64,000 bases of DNA from Roseburia sp. 1XD42-34 (GTDB lineage Bacteria; Bacillota; Bacilli; Bacillales; Amphibacillaceae). The stretch spans positions 62,001 to 126,000 of the forward strand of contig NZ_QWLJ01000007.1 in NCBI RefSeq assembly GCF_009917385.1. The letters run 5' to 3'. A program made the position numbers and the translations under genes. Positions 9,596 through 18,769 of this stretch are shown here, piece after piece. The notes under the pieces were generated by a model that worked only from the letters and a program-made list of their open reading frames with translations, did not search any database and was not told where the DNA came from. The first letter of the stretch is position 1. Every line of letters starts with the position of its first letter.

Positions 9596-9690
9596 TGCAT
9601 TTCTTAAGTCGCATCGTTGCTGGAGGTGGATCAGGACCTAGCTATCCGATTATTTCGCTATCCACAAACACCTCATTTTATAGTTTCTTA
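9596..9690 (+). repeat. dispersed repeat, 3' fragment of module A
   Basis: Matches only the last ~95 bases of module A: AAGTCGCATCGTTGCTGG, then CTATCCGATTATTTCGCTATCC and CACCTCATTTTATAG. The 5' half is missing. It directly precedes the coaE terminator. Confidence 0.75.
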
Positions 9691-9694
9691 TAAA

Positions 9695-9731
9695 TAAAAA
9701 ACATTCGCACCAATGGTTGATACGAATGTTT
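9695..9731 (-). terminator. intrinsic terminator of coaE
   Basis: On the minus strand AAACATTCG pairs with CGAATGTTT, with inner pairing ATCAACC/GGTG, followed by TTTTTTATTTAT. It sits 9 bases beyond the coaE stop. Confidence 0.85.
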
Positions 9732-9739
9732 AATTAATT

Positions 9740-10345
9740 TTAACGAGGAAGTATATTCCATGACTGTAGCAAGTTTTCTAATTGCTGGAAGGTGTGAAAT
9801 TTGGAACCCGTATTATCAATGACTCCATCTGCTCTTTTTACTTTATCATTAATTGGCATTTGCGCAGCAATCCGTTGCTTTGCTTCTGCTTCCGAGTAGC
9901 TATCTCGATTCATTAAACGTTGTAATTGCGTATTTTCATCTACATAAACAACGATCGTTTTATCAACGAGTTCGGTTAAATTATTTTCAAACAAAAGCGG
10001 AATATCAAGCACCACACATTGGGCATCCCCTTGTAAATAAGCGTCTCTTCGCTCAACCATTTTCTGTCTTACGGCGGGATGAACAATATGATTCAATTGC
10101 TCTCGCTTTTGGTTATCCGCAAAAATAATTTCCCCAAGTAATTTTCGGTTTATTGTTTTATCCTCACGTAGTATGTGTACTCCAAAACGATGAATAATCT
10201 CTTCATAGGCCTTTTCTCCCGGATATACTACTTCCCTAGCAATTTTATCTGCATCAATCACAGGAATACGAAAGTCATCAAACATGAGAGAAACGGTACT
10301 TTTCCCCGTGGCAATACTGCCGGTTAAGCCTAAAACTTTACACAT
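9740..10345 (-). CDS. coaE: dephospho-CoA kinase
   Basis: Last step of coenzyme A synthesis: phosphorylates the ribose 3'-OH of dephospho-CoA. 201 residues with the P-loop GLTGSIATGKST at the N-terminus, the DADKIAREVV substrate segment and the lid-region CVVLDIPLLFEN. The start at 10345 (MCKVLGLTGS) has AGAGGTG 6 bases upstream and lies 5 bases after the mutM stop, so coaE is translated as the distal gene of polA-mutM-coaE, the usual Bacillus order. Confidence 0.96.
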   Translation of the reverse strand: MCKVLGLTGSIATGKSTVSLMFDDFRIPVIDADKIAREVVYPGEKAYEEIIHRFGVHILREDKTINRKLLGEIIFADNQKREQLNHIVHPAVRQKMVERRDAYLQGDAQCVVLDIPLLFENNLTELVDKTIVVYVDENTQLQRLMNRDSYSEAEAKQRIAAQMPINDKVKRADGVIDNTGSKFHTFQQLENLLQSWNILPR

Positions 10346-10350
10346 CTTAT

Positions 10351-11184
10351 TCACCTCTTTAATGGCTGACAGCTCGTACAAATATGTGTACCACGCCCGC
10401 CAACTTTCAATTTAGCAATCGTACCACCACATGTTTTACAAGCTTTATTCTCCTGACCATATACATATAATTCCTGCTGAAACATCCCCATGTCACCTTG
10501 ACTGTTCACATATGAACGGATGGTGGTACCGCCTTGTGATACAGCTTCTTCCAATGTAGCAATCGCTTGTTTACGGATTTCTTTCATTTCTTTTTGGGTT
10601 AATTTATTTGCAGGTCGTAATGGATGTATTCCTGCTTTAAAAAGTGTTTCATCTACATAAATATTCCCTAAGCCAGCGACAATCGTTTGGTCTAATAAGG
10701 CTGCTTTTATTACGCGCTTTGTTTTTTTCAGCTTTTTAATAAAATAATCAGAAGTAAATGCAGTATCAAATGGATCTGGACCTAGTAGGCATAGCGGTTT
10801 TTGGTTCATTTCTTCTCCCTTATAAAACAAATGCATCGTACCAAATTTCCGCACATCATTATAGCGCAATTCTTCTCCATTGGTGAATTGAAAAATAATA
10901 TGTGTATGTTTTTTAACTGGTTCATCATTTCGATGGACACTATACTTCCCTTCCATACGAAGATGAGAAACGAGGACATAATCATTTAATTGAAACAGTA
11001 AGAATTTTCCTTTTCGGTGAATATCTAAAATGGTTTGCCCACTAATTTCTGCTTGAAATTGCTGGATATCATCTGGTTGTTTTACTATTCTCGGCCATTG
11101 AACATCAACATGTTTTATGGTTTTATTCATTACAAATCGTTTTAACGTATTTCGAATTGTTTCTACCTCTGGTAATTCCGGCAT
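10351..11184 (-). CDS. mutM: formamidopyrimidine-DNA glycosylase
   Basis: Base-excision repair glycosylase/AP lyase for 8-oxoguanine and formamidopyrimidines. 277 residues. Pro2 and Glu3 of MPELPEVETI are the catalytic residues; the conserved Lys in the HRKGKFL segment and the C-terminal zinc finger (CKTCGG ... CTSC) are present. It lies 12 bases after polA and ends 5 bases before coaE; the three form one operon by spacing. Confidence 0.97.
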   Translation of the reverse strand: MPELPEVETIRNTLKRFVMNKTIKHVDVQWPRIVKQPDDIQQFQAEISGQTILDIHRKGKFLLFQLNDYVLVSHLRMEGKYSVHRNDEPVKKHTHIIFQFTNGEELRYNDVRKFGTMHLFYKGEEMNQKPLCLLGPDPFDTAFTSDYFIKKLKKTKRVIKAALLDQTIVAGLGNIYVDETLFKAGIHPLRPANKLTQKEMKEIRKQAIATLEEAVSQGGTTIRSYVNSQGDMGMFQQELYVYGQENKACKTCGGTIAKLKVGGRGTHICTSCQPLKR

Positions 11185-11196
11185 CTCCTTAGCTCC

Positions 11197-13836
11197 TTAC
11201 TTAGCATCAAACCAACTATCTCCATAAGCATAATCGACCTTTAAAGGTACATTCAACGCTACGGTGTTTTCCATAATAGCTGGCACTATCTCTTTTAATG
11301 TTTCTATTTCTGACTGTGGTGCTTCTAAAATTAATTCATCATGAACTTGTAATAAGATTCTTGCTTGAAGTTTTTCTTTCTGTAACTTCTCATGCAAATC
11401 AATCATCGCTTTTTTTATAATATCTGCAGCGCTTCCTTGAATTGGTGTATTCATTGCAGTTCGTTCAGCAAAACTTCTTTGATTAAAGTTTCTACTAGTA
11501 ATATCAGGTAAATACCTTCTACGATTCATTATCGTACTCACGTAACCCTGATGTTTCGCTTCTTGAACAATTTCTTCCATATATGTCTTTACACCTGGAT
11601 AGCTTTCAAAATAACGATCAATAAACTGCTTGGCTTCTTTTCGCGTAATTCCTAGGTTTTGTGATAATCCATAATCACTAATTCCATAAACAATACCGAA
11701 GTTAACAGCTTTAGCTTGTCTACGCATATTTGCTGTCACCTCACCTTTATCTACATGAAATACATCCATTGCTGTTTGCGTATGAATATCTGCTTGCTGT
11801 TTAAATGCAGCCATTAGTTTCTCGTCACCCGCAATATGTGCTAATACCCTCAACTCAATTTGTGAATAATCAGCTGCAAACATAACCCATCCTTCTTCCG
11901 CCGGGATAAAAGCTTGTCGAATTTTCCTTCCTTCTTCTAGCCGAATAGGAATGTTTTGTAAATTAGGCTCAATGGAGCTTAAACGACCTGTTTGGGTCAA
12001 AGCTTGATTAAAACGAGTGTGAATTTTATTTGTTCGTTCGTCGACCACTTTTAATAAGCCTTCAATATATGTGGATTGTAATTTACCTAATTGACGATAC
12101 AATAAGAGCTTTGGTATGATTTCATGCTTATCCTGTAACTGCTCTAATACATCTGCCGCAGTAGAATACCCCGTTTTTGTTTTCTTAATAACTGGCAGGC
12201 CTAGCTTTTCAAATAAAATCGGACCTAATTGCTTTGGCGAATTTAGATTAAATGGTTCGCCAGCTAACGCATGCACCTCTTCCTCTAGTTCAGCTAAGCG
12301 ATTTTTTAAATCTATCTGCATTTCCTCTAAACGCCTTGTATCCACAAGTACCCCTGTATGCTCCATCTCCCCAAGAATAAGAGCCAATGGCATCTCTAAT
12401 TCCTTGAATAATTCGTATTGCTCATTTTCTTTAAGCTGCTTATCCATTTGCGGTCTCAATTCATAAAGCATGGTAGCTTTTCTAACTATATGCTCTGCAA
12501 AAACAGACTGTTCAGGAAGCTTTAGCTTTGCGCCTTTGCCATATACTTCTTCATCCATGTAAACTTCTGTTCTGCCAAAACGATGGCTAATGGCAGGAAT
12601 ATCATGATTATTTTCCGATGGATTGATTAAATAGGAAGCCAATAGCATATCAAACGCAATACCTTTAATATGTACTCCAGCTCGCAATAAGGAAACTAGA
12701 GTTTTCTTTGCGTCAAACACATATTTCTTTTTGCTTGAATCCTCCAACCATGCCTTAAACAGATCTGATTGCAATGCTACCTTAGTAGGTAAAAAGAAAG
12801 CAGCTTTGTTATTAACGATCGAAAATCCTTGAATGGCTGCTTGATGGTAGTTCTCCTCTAACATTTCAACAATTAATGCTTCTTCTCCTGTAAACATTTC
12901 TTCGTTGATCTCATCCACTACTGAAAAATCAATAGGTGTTTGTGGATAGCCTGATGCTGTATGATTTTCATCTGCACCTTGAATACGAGTTAATAAAGAT
13001 TGAAACCCAAGCTCTGTAAAAATGGCTCTCACTTTATCATGAACGTATCCATTATATTTGACATCATCTGGCTCAATTGTAATAGGTGACGTGCGATTAA
13101 TCGTTACAAGTTCCTTACTCAGAAACGCTTCCTCTTTATGGTTCGCTAGCTTTTCCTTGAGTTTTTTCCCGCTAACCTGATCCAAATGGTCATACACATT
13201 TTCCAATTTATCAAATTGCTTTAATAATTTAACTGCTGTTTTTTCTCCAACCCCTGGCACACCAGGAATATTATCTGAGTTATCACCCATTAATGCTTTT
13301 AGGTCAATGATTTGCTCTTGAGTGATCTCCATTTTTTTAAGTAGAAAGTCAGGGGTATACTTTTCCACTTCGCTAATCCCTTTTTTGGTTAAATTCACGG
13401 TAACACGATCTGATACTAATTGAAGCAAGTCTTTATCTCCAGAAATAATAGTTACTTCCCAGTCATCTTTTTCTACTTTCTTCGATAATGTGCCAATAAT
13501 ATCATCTGCTTCATAATTATCCAATTCGTAATGCATTATGGAAAATGCGTCCAGTACTTCTTTAAGCAATGGGAACTGCTCTGATAATTCAGGTGGGGTT
13601 TTTTGCCTTCCACCTTTATACTCTTTATACGTCTCATGTCGGAAGGTGGTCTTTCCTGCATCAAACGCAACCAACATATGCGTTGGCTTCTCCTCCTCTA
13701 TCATTCTTAACAACATAGTCGTAAAACCGTACACAGCATTTGTGTATACACCTTTATCGTTATTTAAAAGCGGTAACGCGAAGAATGCGCGGTAAATAAT
13801 ACTGTTCCCGTCAATTAAAACCAACTTATTGCTCAT
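11197..13836 (-). CDS. polA: DNA polymerase I
   Basis: Repair and Okazaki-fragment polymerase, 879 residues. The N-terminal 5' nuclease domain (LVLIDGNSIIYRAFFALP, LMGDNSDNIPGVPGVGEKTA) is followed by a degenerate 3'-5' exonuclease-like domain, as in other Bacillus enzymes, in which the catalytic acidic set is not evident. The polymerase domain has motif A (DYSQIELRVLAHIAGD), motif B (RRQAKAVNFGIVYG) and motif C (QVHDELILE). The start at 13836 (MSNKLVLIDG) is preceded by GGAGGCG; the 11 upstream in-frame codons are not family-like. Confidence 0.97.
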   Translation of the reverse strand: MSNKLVLIDGNSIIYRAFFALPLLNNDKGVYTNAVYGFTTMLLRMIEEEKPTHMLVAFDAGKTTFRHETYKEYKGGRQKTPPELSEQFPLLKEVLDAFSIMHYELDNYEADDIIGTLSKKVEKDDWEVTIISGDKDLLQLVSDRVTVNLTKKGISEVEKYTPDFLLKKMEITQEQIIDLKALMGDNSDNIPGVPGVGEKTAVKLLKQFDKLENVYDHLDQVSGKKLKEKLANHKEEAFLSKELVTINRTSPITIEPDDVKYNGYVHDKVRAIFTELGFQSLLTRIQGADENHTASGYPQTPIDFSVVDEINEEMFTGEEALIVEMLEENYHQAAIQGFSIVNNKAAFFLPTKVALQSDLFKAWLEDSSKKKYVFDAKKTLVSLLRAGVHIKGIAFDMLLASYLINPSENNHDIPAISHRFGRTEVYMDEEVYGKGAKLKLPEQSVFAEHIVRKATMLYELRPQMDKQLKENEQYELFKELEMPLALILGEMEHTGVLVDTRRLEEMQIDLKNRLAELEEEVHALAGEPFNLNSPKQLGPILFEKLGLPVIKKTKTGYSTAADVLEQLQDKHEIIPKLLLYRQLGKLQSTYIEGLLKVVDERTNKIHTRFNQALTQTGRLSSIEPNLQNIPIRLEEGRKIRQAFIPAEEGWVMFAADYSQIELRVLAHIAGDEKLMAAFKQQADIHTQTAMDVFHVDKGEVTANMRRQAKAVNFGIVYGISDYGLSQNLGITRKEAKQFIDRYFESYPGVKTYMEEIVQEAKHQGYVSTIMNRRRYLPDITSRNFNQRSFAERTAMNTPIQGSAADIIKKAMIDLHEKLQKEKLQARILLQVHDELILEAPQSEIETLKEIVPAIMENTVALNVPLKVDYAYGDSWFDAK

Positions 13837-13940
13837 AGTTTCGCCTCCGATAAATTCATCATTAAGCATATTTTATCATTCCATCACTATAAAGTGAAAC
13901 TCCTGCTTCCTATTAGCCGATTCCTTCAATGAAGAATGGA

Positions 13941-14140
13941 CTAATGGTTTTTACGTAAAGCTTTATGGTTCAACAAAATATATGCTAATAAGGCTAATCC
14001 CATCAACAATGAAACCCACCTTGGAAAAAGCCAAATGAAAAAGCATATCATATTAATCTGTAAAAATATGTTCGTCCAGATAGACAGATTAAAAACGACC
14101 TCAGCCCTATAGAATATAGAACTAAAGCCGCTTCAATCAT
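13941..14140 (-). pseudogene. possible small two-helix membrane protein with a frameshift
   Basis: An ATG at 14140 after GGTGG encodes MIEAALVLYSIGLRSF, then enters TTTTT (plus-strand A run 14091-14095). The -1 frame stays open for 49 codons to a TAG at 13943-13941: NLSIWTNIFLQINMICFFIW, LFPRWVSLLMGLALLAYILL, NHKALRKNH. Adding one T restores one 66-residue hydrophobic protein with a basic tail. I do not recognise the family. Coding is suggested only by the open frame, hydrophobic pattern and start signal. Confidence 0.4.
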
Positions 14141-14373
14141 GTTTATTATTTCCACCGTCTACTTGACAGATGGCAGTTTATTTATCAAGTTGCCTTTTTA
14201 TATCCATTGTCGTTCTAACAGATCGGTTGGAATAGCAAATGGGAAAATCAATCTTATAACTTTTGTAAACAGCATCTGTATCAACTGCTTTCAGTTACTC
14301 TCTTAGTGCTGTTTTTTGTCAGTATTTTAAACCTTTTAGAGAGGCAATAAGGTCAATCTCTATTGCTTTGTTC

Positions 14374-14639
14374 AAAGATAAGAAAGTATCAAATGAGGTG
14401 TTTGGGGATAATGAAATAACCGAATAAGCCACGTCCGGAGCATGAGCCCAGCAACTTGGCGACTTCACGAATCGCCCTACGATAAGTCATCATTGGTTCG
14501 TGGCTAAGAGGAAGCCCGACTAAAAACGGGCTTGCCGCTCAGGCGTCGGCATACTCCTGTTGCAGGAGCATGATTCCTAAAACTTTCGTTGATTCGTTCC
14601 ACTCGCTACGTTGCTAAACGGGAGCTTGCGCCTTTGTTC
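14374..14639 (-). repeat. dispersed repeat copy 2 (L-A, minus orientation)
   Basis: Reading the minus strand, L (GAACAAAGGCGCAAGCTCCCG) at 14639-14582 is followed by module A: GGAATCATGCTCCTGCAACA, GTATGCCGACGCCTGAGCGG, the hairpin GGCGATTCGTGAAGTCGCC, and the tail TCCCCAAACACCTCATTTGA. It lies directly downstream of the phoR stop. Confidence 0.85.
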
Positions 14640-14649
14640 ATGTTTCGCT

Positions 14650-16029
14650 TTATTTTTGCATATTATTGATCGGTAAACTTACCGTTATTTTCGTCCCTTT
14701 ATTTACTTCACTTTCAATTTCAATAGTACCATCATGTACTTCGACAATATGTTTTACAATTGCTAACCCAAGCCCTGTTCCTCCGGTATTCCTGCTTCTG
14801 GCTTTATCCACTCTGTAAAATCGTTCAAATATTCTTGGGAGAGCTTCCTTTTCAATACCAATTCCTGTGTCTTCCACTTCGATACAAACAGAATCATTAC
14901 ACTCTGTTATTCGCAAATAGATGTTCCCTTTCTCAGGTGTATAATTCACAGCGTTATCGACAAGGTTGATAATAATTTGCTTTACTTTTTCTTTATCAGC
15001 GGTTAATTGTATATGATCATCTACAGCTTTATCGAATGTTAAATGCTTATCTCCAAACCTCTGCTCAATAATCGGCAACACTTCATTGACAACATCATTC
15101 ACGGAAAAGGTAGAAAGGACGAGTTGGAAGTTTTCTTTTTCCAATCGTGAAAGAATTAATAAATCTTGGATTAATAATTGTAATCGGTGACTCTCTTTAT
15201 AAATAATTTCTAAAAACTCTTTGCTCTTATCCAAGTCTTTCATTGGGTCATCCAACAATGTTTCCGCAAATCCTTTTATCGACGTAATCGGTGTTTTCAG
15301 CTCATGTGATACATTAGCAACAAAGTCTTTTCGCATTAATTCCAGTTTTTTAAGCTCTGTAATATCATAAAGGACGAGAACAGCTCCCTTTAATAAGTTA
15401 CGATCATCAAAAATAGGAGCCCCAACAATTTCTATATAGTATTTATCCAGACCTTTATAGTGGGTAAATTCTTCTTTAATATTTCGTTCATACAAGAAGG
15501 TTTTCTGTACCGTTTCGTGAATAGTTTCATTATGAAGAACATCATAATAAAGATAACCTTGGAAATCTTGGGTCGTTTGACCAAACATAGTTAGAAACTT
15601 GCGGTTGACGAAATGAATATAGCCTTTTGCATCGATTAAGACAAGTCCGCTCTGCGTATTTTCAATAATCGTGGATAATTGTTCTGCTTGCATTTGCTCT
15701 TGAATTGTTAATTCATTTAAATTACGGGCTAGAGCATTTATTTTAGTACTTAGCTGACCAATACTGTCTGTACTTGGATGATGAAATCTGGCTCGGTAAT
15801 TTCCCTTTACAATCTCACCAACTGTCTTCGTCGCTTTTTTAACCGGTTTAATGACCGATTCATATAGATGTAACAAAAATAAGAATAAAATAATAAATTG
15901 TATAACTAGTACAGAAGCTATTACTAGATAATCTCCAATTAAAACACTTAACAAAATACCGGTTACTGAAACAACTAGGAATATACCTATTGTGTAACCA
16001 AATATTGGTTTTTCAAACAAAAATCGCAT
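14650..16029 (-). CDS. phoR: phosphate-regulon sensor kinase PhoR (short form)
   Basis: Histidine kinase partner of PhoP. 459 residues against about 580 in B. subtilis. Two N-terminal membrane segments (about residues 10-30 and 34-54) are joined by only a few residues, so the extracytoplasmic sensor domain is missing. A HAMP region (VIKPVKKATKTVGEIVKGNY), a cytoplasmic PAS domain (LSTIIENTQSGLVLIDAKGY), the phosphoacceptor box FVANVSHELKTPITS, and the ATPase boxes N (INLVDNAVNYTP) and G (GTGLGLAIVKHIVE) follow. The start shares one base with the phoP stop, implying translational coupling. Confidence 0.93.
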   Translation of the reverse strand: MRFLFEKPIFGYTIGIFLVVSVTGILLSVLIGDYLVIASVLVIQFIILFLFLLHLYESVIKPVKKATKTVGEIVKGNYRARFHHPSTDSIGQLSTKINALARNLNELTIQEQMQAEQLSTIIENTQSGLVLIDAKGYIHFVNRKFLTMFGQTTQDFQGYLYYDVLHNETIHETVQKTFLYERNIKEEFTHYKGLDKYYIEIVGAPIFDDRNLLKGAVLVLYDITELKKLELMRKDFVANVSHELKTPITSIKGFAETLLDDPMKDLDKSKEFLEIIYKESHRLQLLIQDLLILSRLEKENFQLVLSTFSVNDVVNEVLPIIEQRFGDKHLTFDKAVDDHIQLTADKEKVKQIIINLVDNAVNYTPEKGNIYLRITECNDSVCIEVEDTGIGIEKEALPRIFERFYRVDKARSRNTGGTGLGLAIVKHIVEVHDGTIEIESEVNKGTKITVSLPINNMQK

Positions 16030-16721
16030 TAACTAGGGTCCTCCAATTTGTAACCAAGACCTCGTACTGTTTTAATATAAACAGGTTTTTTAGAATCTGG
16101 TTCTATTTTATCACGCAAATGAGATATATGGACATCTACGATACGTGTATCACCAACAAAATCATAATCCCAAACTCCACTAAGCAGCTGATCTCGGGAA
16201 ATAACCTTTCCCTTATTTTTCGCTAAATAATATAACAGCTCAAATTCTTTTCTTGTAAAGGTAATCACTTTCCCTGCCATCTCTGCTTCGTATCTTTCAG
16301 GGAAGACGGTTAAATCTCCAACTTGAATATATGAAAAATTGGATTTTTCTACTCTTTTTGCCCTTCGCAAAATGGCTTTAATTCTAGCTACCACTTCCTT
16401 TGGGCTAAATGGTTTGGTTAAATAATCGTCTGCACCTAATTCTAGTCCAAGTACTTTATCGAATTCCTCATCTTTAGCGGTTAACATAAGAATGGGCGTA
16501 TTTATTTGGTTATTTCTTAAATATCTACAAACATCCATCCCATCCATTTCCGGGAGCATCAGATCTAAAACAATCAAATCATAACTGTTGCTTTGTGCTT
16601 TTTGCACTGCCTCATAGCCGTCATATGCAACATCAGTCACAAAGCCTGCCTTTTCAATATTGAAGTTTAATAACGTAACAATTGACTTTTCGTCATCGAC
16701 AATTAAAATTTTCTCGTTCAT
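16029..16721 (-). CDS. phoP: response regulator PhoP
   Basis: OmpR-family activator/repressor of the phosphate starvation regulon. 230 residues. The receiver domain has acidic residues near the start (ILIVDDE), phosphoacceptor Asp in DLIVLDLMLPEMDG, and Lys in DDYLTKPFSP. The C-terminal winged helix has the trans-loop and recognition helix in GDTRIVDVHISHLRDKIE. It is first in the phoPR pair. Confidence 0.95.
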   Translation of the reverse strand: MNEKILIVDDEKSIVTLLNFNIEKAGFVTDVAYDGYEAVQKAQSNSYDLIVLDLMLPEMDGMDVCRYLRNNQINTPILMLTAKDEEFDKVLGLELGADDYLTKPFSPKEVVARIKAILRRAKRVEKSNFSYIQVGDLTVFPERYEAEMAGKVITFTRKEFELLYYLAKNKGKVISRDQLLSGVWDYDFVGDTRIVDVHISHLRDKIEPDSKKPVYIKTVRGLGYKLEDPS

Positions 16722-17019
16722 ATCCAGTCCCCGTTTCTACATACATTAATAGGTTCCACATCCATCTTACACTGAAACCTTAAGAATGTGAATACGATAA
16801 GAATTTGTAAATTTATTTTTACACAGTATCCATGTTTTTACAAGGCGCCAGTAAATGAACGATATCCTATTCTATGCCCAAAAAGGGGAAAACATGCCAT
16901 GTTGTTATTTATAAAATAGTAAACGCTGTTTGATGAAGGCAGAACAAAATGTGCTATTAAGAAACAAACAATCTCCTTTTATCGTATCTTTGTGCTGAGC
17001 TCACTATGAACGTACTACA

Positions 17020-17496
17020 TTAAAAAAAGTTTTCTAGCGATTGCGCTGTTAATGTGTTTGGTTTATGAGCTGGTGTTACGTACAACTTCCCATTCAACAC
17101 AATTTCACCTTCCTCATCCTTAGCGGTTACATTCATAGCAAGGCGTTTACTGCTTTCATCGATGGCAATAACCTCTAGCATCATATCGACTTCCGTATTA
17201 TGATATACTGCTCTAGGGAATATCATTTCGTGGTGAACAATATGACTCCCCGGTCCTGGGAGCTCCATGGATACTAATGAAGAAACCATGCCGTATAGCA
17301 TTACAGATGGTACAATTGGTCGTTTATAAGGCGTTAATGAAGCATAGTCGTGTTGAAGATACAACGGGTTCGCATCATTGGTCAATCCTAAATATAGTAA
17401 TAAATCACGATCATTGATTTTGGCCTTTCGATTACACGTATCCCCTACTTGGATATCCTTTAAGGATCTACCTAATGGTCGTCTTTTCCCAATCAA
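17020..17496 (-). CDS. MaoC-like hot-dog dehydratase
   Basis: 158 residues of a single hot-dog fold. The MaoC/(R)-hydratase signature is visible as D-x4-H-type residues in LTNDANPLYLQHDYA, followed by RPIVPSVMLYGMVSSL and GSHIVHHEMIFPRAVY. Family members hydrate or dehydrate enoyl-CoA-type substrates; the substrate here is unknown. The start is placed at the TTG at 17496 because GAGGGGGTGAAGAGA lies just upstream; longer in-frame starts lack a ribosome binding site. The gene sits between phoP and mdh, where related bacilli but not B. subtilis carry it. Confidence 0.82.
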   Translation of the reverse strand: MIGKRRPLGRSLKDIQVGDTCNRKAKINDRDLLLYLGLTNDANPLYLQHDYASLTPYKRPIVPSVMLYGMVSSLVSMELPGPGSHIVHHEMIFPRAVYHNTEVDMMLEVIAIDESSKRLAMNVTAKDEEGEIVLNGKLYVTPAHKPNTLTAQSLENFF

Positions 17497-17631
17497 TCTC
17501 TTCACCCCCTCAACAATGTAAGCGCTTTCTATTATAACAAACATTCCGTTATTTGCCAATTCCAATGGATGGAACATACGAAATATCGTCAACCATAGCT
17601 CATGATGTTATAGCATGTACGACAAAACAAG

Positions 17632-17677
17632 AAAAAGCTTTTATCTACATATAATAAATGTAAAATAAAAGCTTTTT
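17632..17677 (-). terminator. terminator after mdh
   Basis: AAAAAGCTTTTAT and ATAAAAGCTTTTT form a long hairpin on the minus strand, running into CTTGTTTTG. It starts 10 bases past the mdh stop and probably ends the citZ-icd-mdh transcripts. Confidence 0.8.
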
Positions 17678-17687
17678 GCAAATCGGA

Positions 17688-18626
17688 TTATTCTAGAACA
17701 TCCAAGACTTTTTTAACCGAATCTGCCGACTTATTAAGAGCCGCCTTTTCATCTTCGGTTAGATCTAATTCAATTACCTTTTCGATACCATTAGCTCCTA
17801 ATACAGTTGGTACTCCGAGATAAATATTAGAATACCCATATTCCCCCTCTAGGTAAGCAATCGCAGGTAAGATGCGTCGTTGATCCTTTAATATCGCTTC
17901 TGCCATTACAGTTAGCGAGGCTGCAGGTGCATAATAAGCACTTCCGTTACCTAGTAATCCGACAATTTCTCCTCCGCCTTTTCTTGTACGCTCCACAATT
18001 GCGTCTAAACGCTCGTTTGATATTAATGTTTCAAGTGGGATACCTCCAGCATAAGAATAACGAATTAAAGGAACCATATCATCACCATGCCCGCCTAATA
18101 CGAAGCCGGTGACATCCTTTACCGAAACATTTAATTCCTGAGCTACAAATGTACAAAAACGAGCAGTATCTAATACACCTGACTGTCCGATTACTCGTTC
18201 TTTTGGCAATCCAGATTCTTTAAATACAGTATATGTCATGGCATCAACCGGATTTGTTAATACAACAATATACGTCTCAGGAGAATATTTCATGATTTCT
18301 TGTGTTACAGACTTCATAATCTTAGCATTTGTATTCACTAAGTCATCACGACTCATACCTGGTTTACGAGCAATTCCGGCAGTAATAATAACTAAGTCAG
18401 AGTCTTTTGTCTCTTCGTAATTAGATGTTCCAATAATCGAAGCATCAAAACCTTGGACAGGGCTAGCTTCCAGCATATCTAGAGCTTTTCCTTTGGTTGG
18501 ATCCTCCATATTTGGAATGTCAACAAGCACAACGTCACCCAGTTCTTTTTGTGCGAGCATTAACGCAGTTGTTGCACCAGTGAAACCGGAACCAATTACA
18601 GATATTTTATTTCTCTTTATTGCCAT
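17688..18626 (-). CDS. mdh: malate dehydrogenase
   Basis: NAD-dependent oxidation of malate to oxaloacetate in the TCA cycle. 312 residues of the LDH-like type. Rossmann motif [15 protein letters not shown], substrate-specificity loop with Arg in [13 protein letters not shown], catalytic [12 protein letters not shown] with the active His, and [10 protein letters not shown]. It is third in citZ-icd-mdh, the conserved Bacillus order, with a hairpin between icd and mdh that could stagger expression. Confidence 0.97.
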   Translation of the reverse strand: MAIKRNKISVIGSGFTGATTALMLAQKELGDVVLVDIPNMEDPTKGKALDMLEASPVQGFDASIIGTSNYEETKDSDLVIITAGIARKPGMSRDDLVNTNAKIMKSVTQEIMKYSPETYIVVLTNPVDAMTYTVFKESGLPKERVIGQSGVLDTARFCTFVAQELNVSVKDVTGFVLGGHGDDMVPLIRYSYAGGIPLETLISNERLDAIVERTRKGGGEIVGLLGNGSAYYAPAASLTVMAEAILKDQRRILPAIAYLEGEYGYSNIYLGVPTVLGANGIEKVIELDLTEDEKAALNKSADSVKKVLDVLE

Positions 18627-18728
18627 TATAAAAACCCCTTTGTTCTAATTGGTATAAAGTTAATCGAGTAGTTTAATTAAAAGCCTCAATGATTGTAACA
18701 ATGTCTATGTTGTGAAAATTTCACGCAA

Positions 18729-18755
18729 TAGGCACGGGATAACCACCCGCACCTA
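18729..18755 (-). terminator. hairpin between icd and mdh
   Basis: TAGGTGCGGG pairs with CCCGTGCCTA (10 bp, one G.T) with a 7-base loop, 15 bases beyond the icd stop. Only a weak ATTTTC tract follows, so it may be a partial terminator or an mRNA stabiliser. Confidence 0.55.
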
Positions 18756-18769
18756 CTGATTGATAAAAA

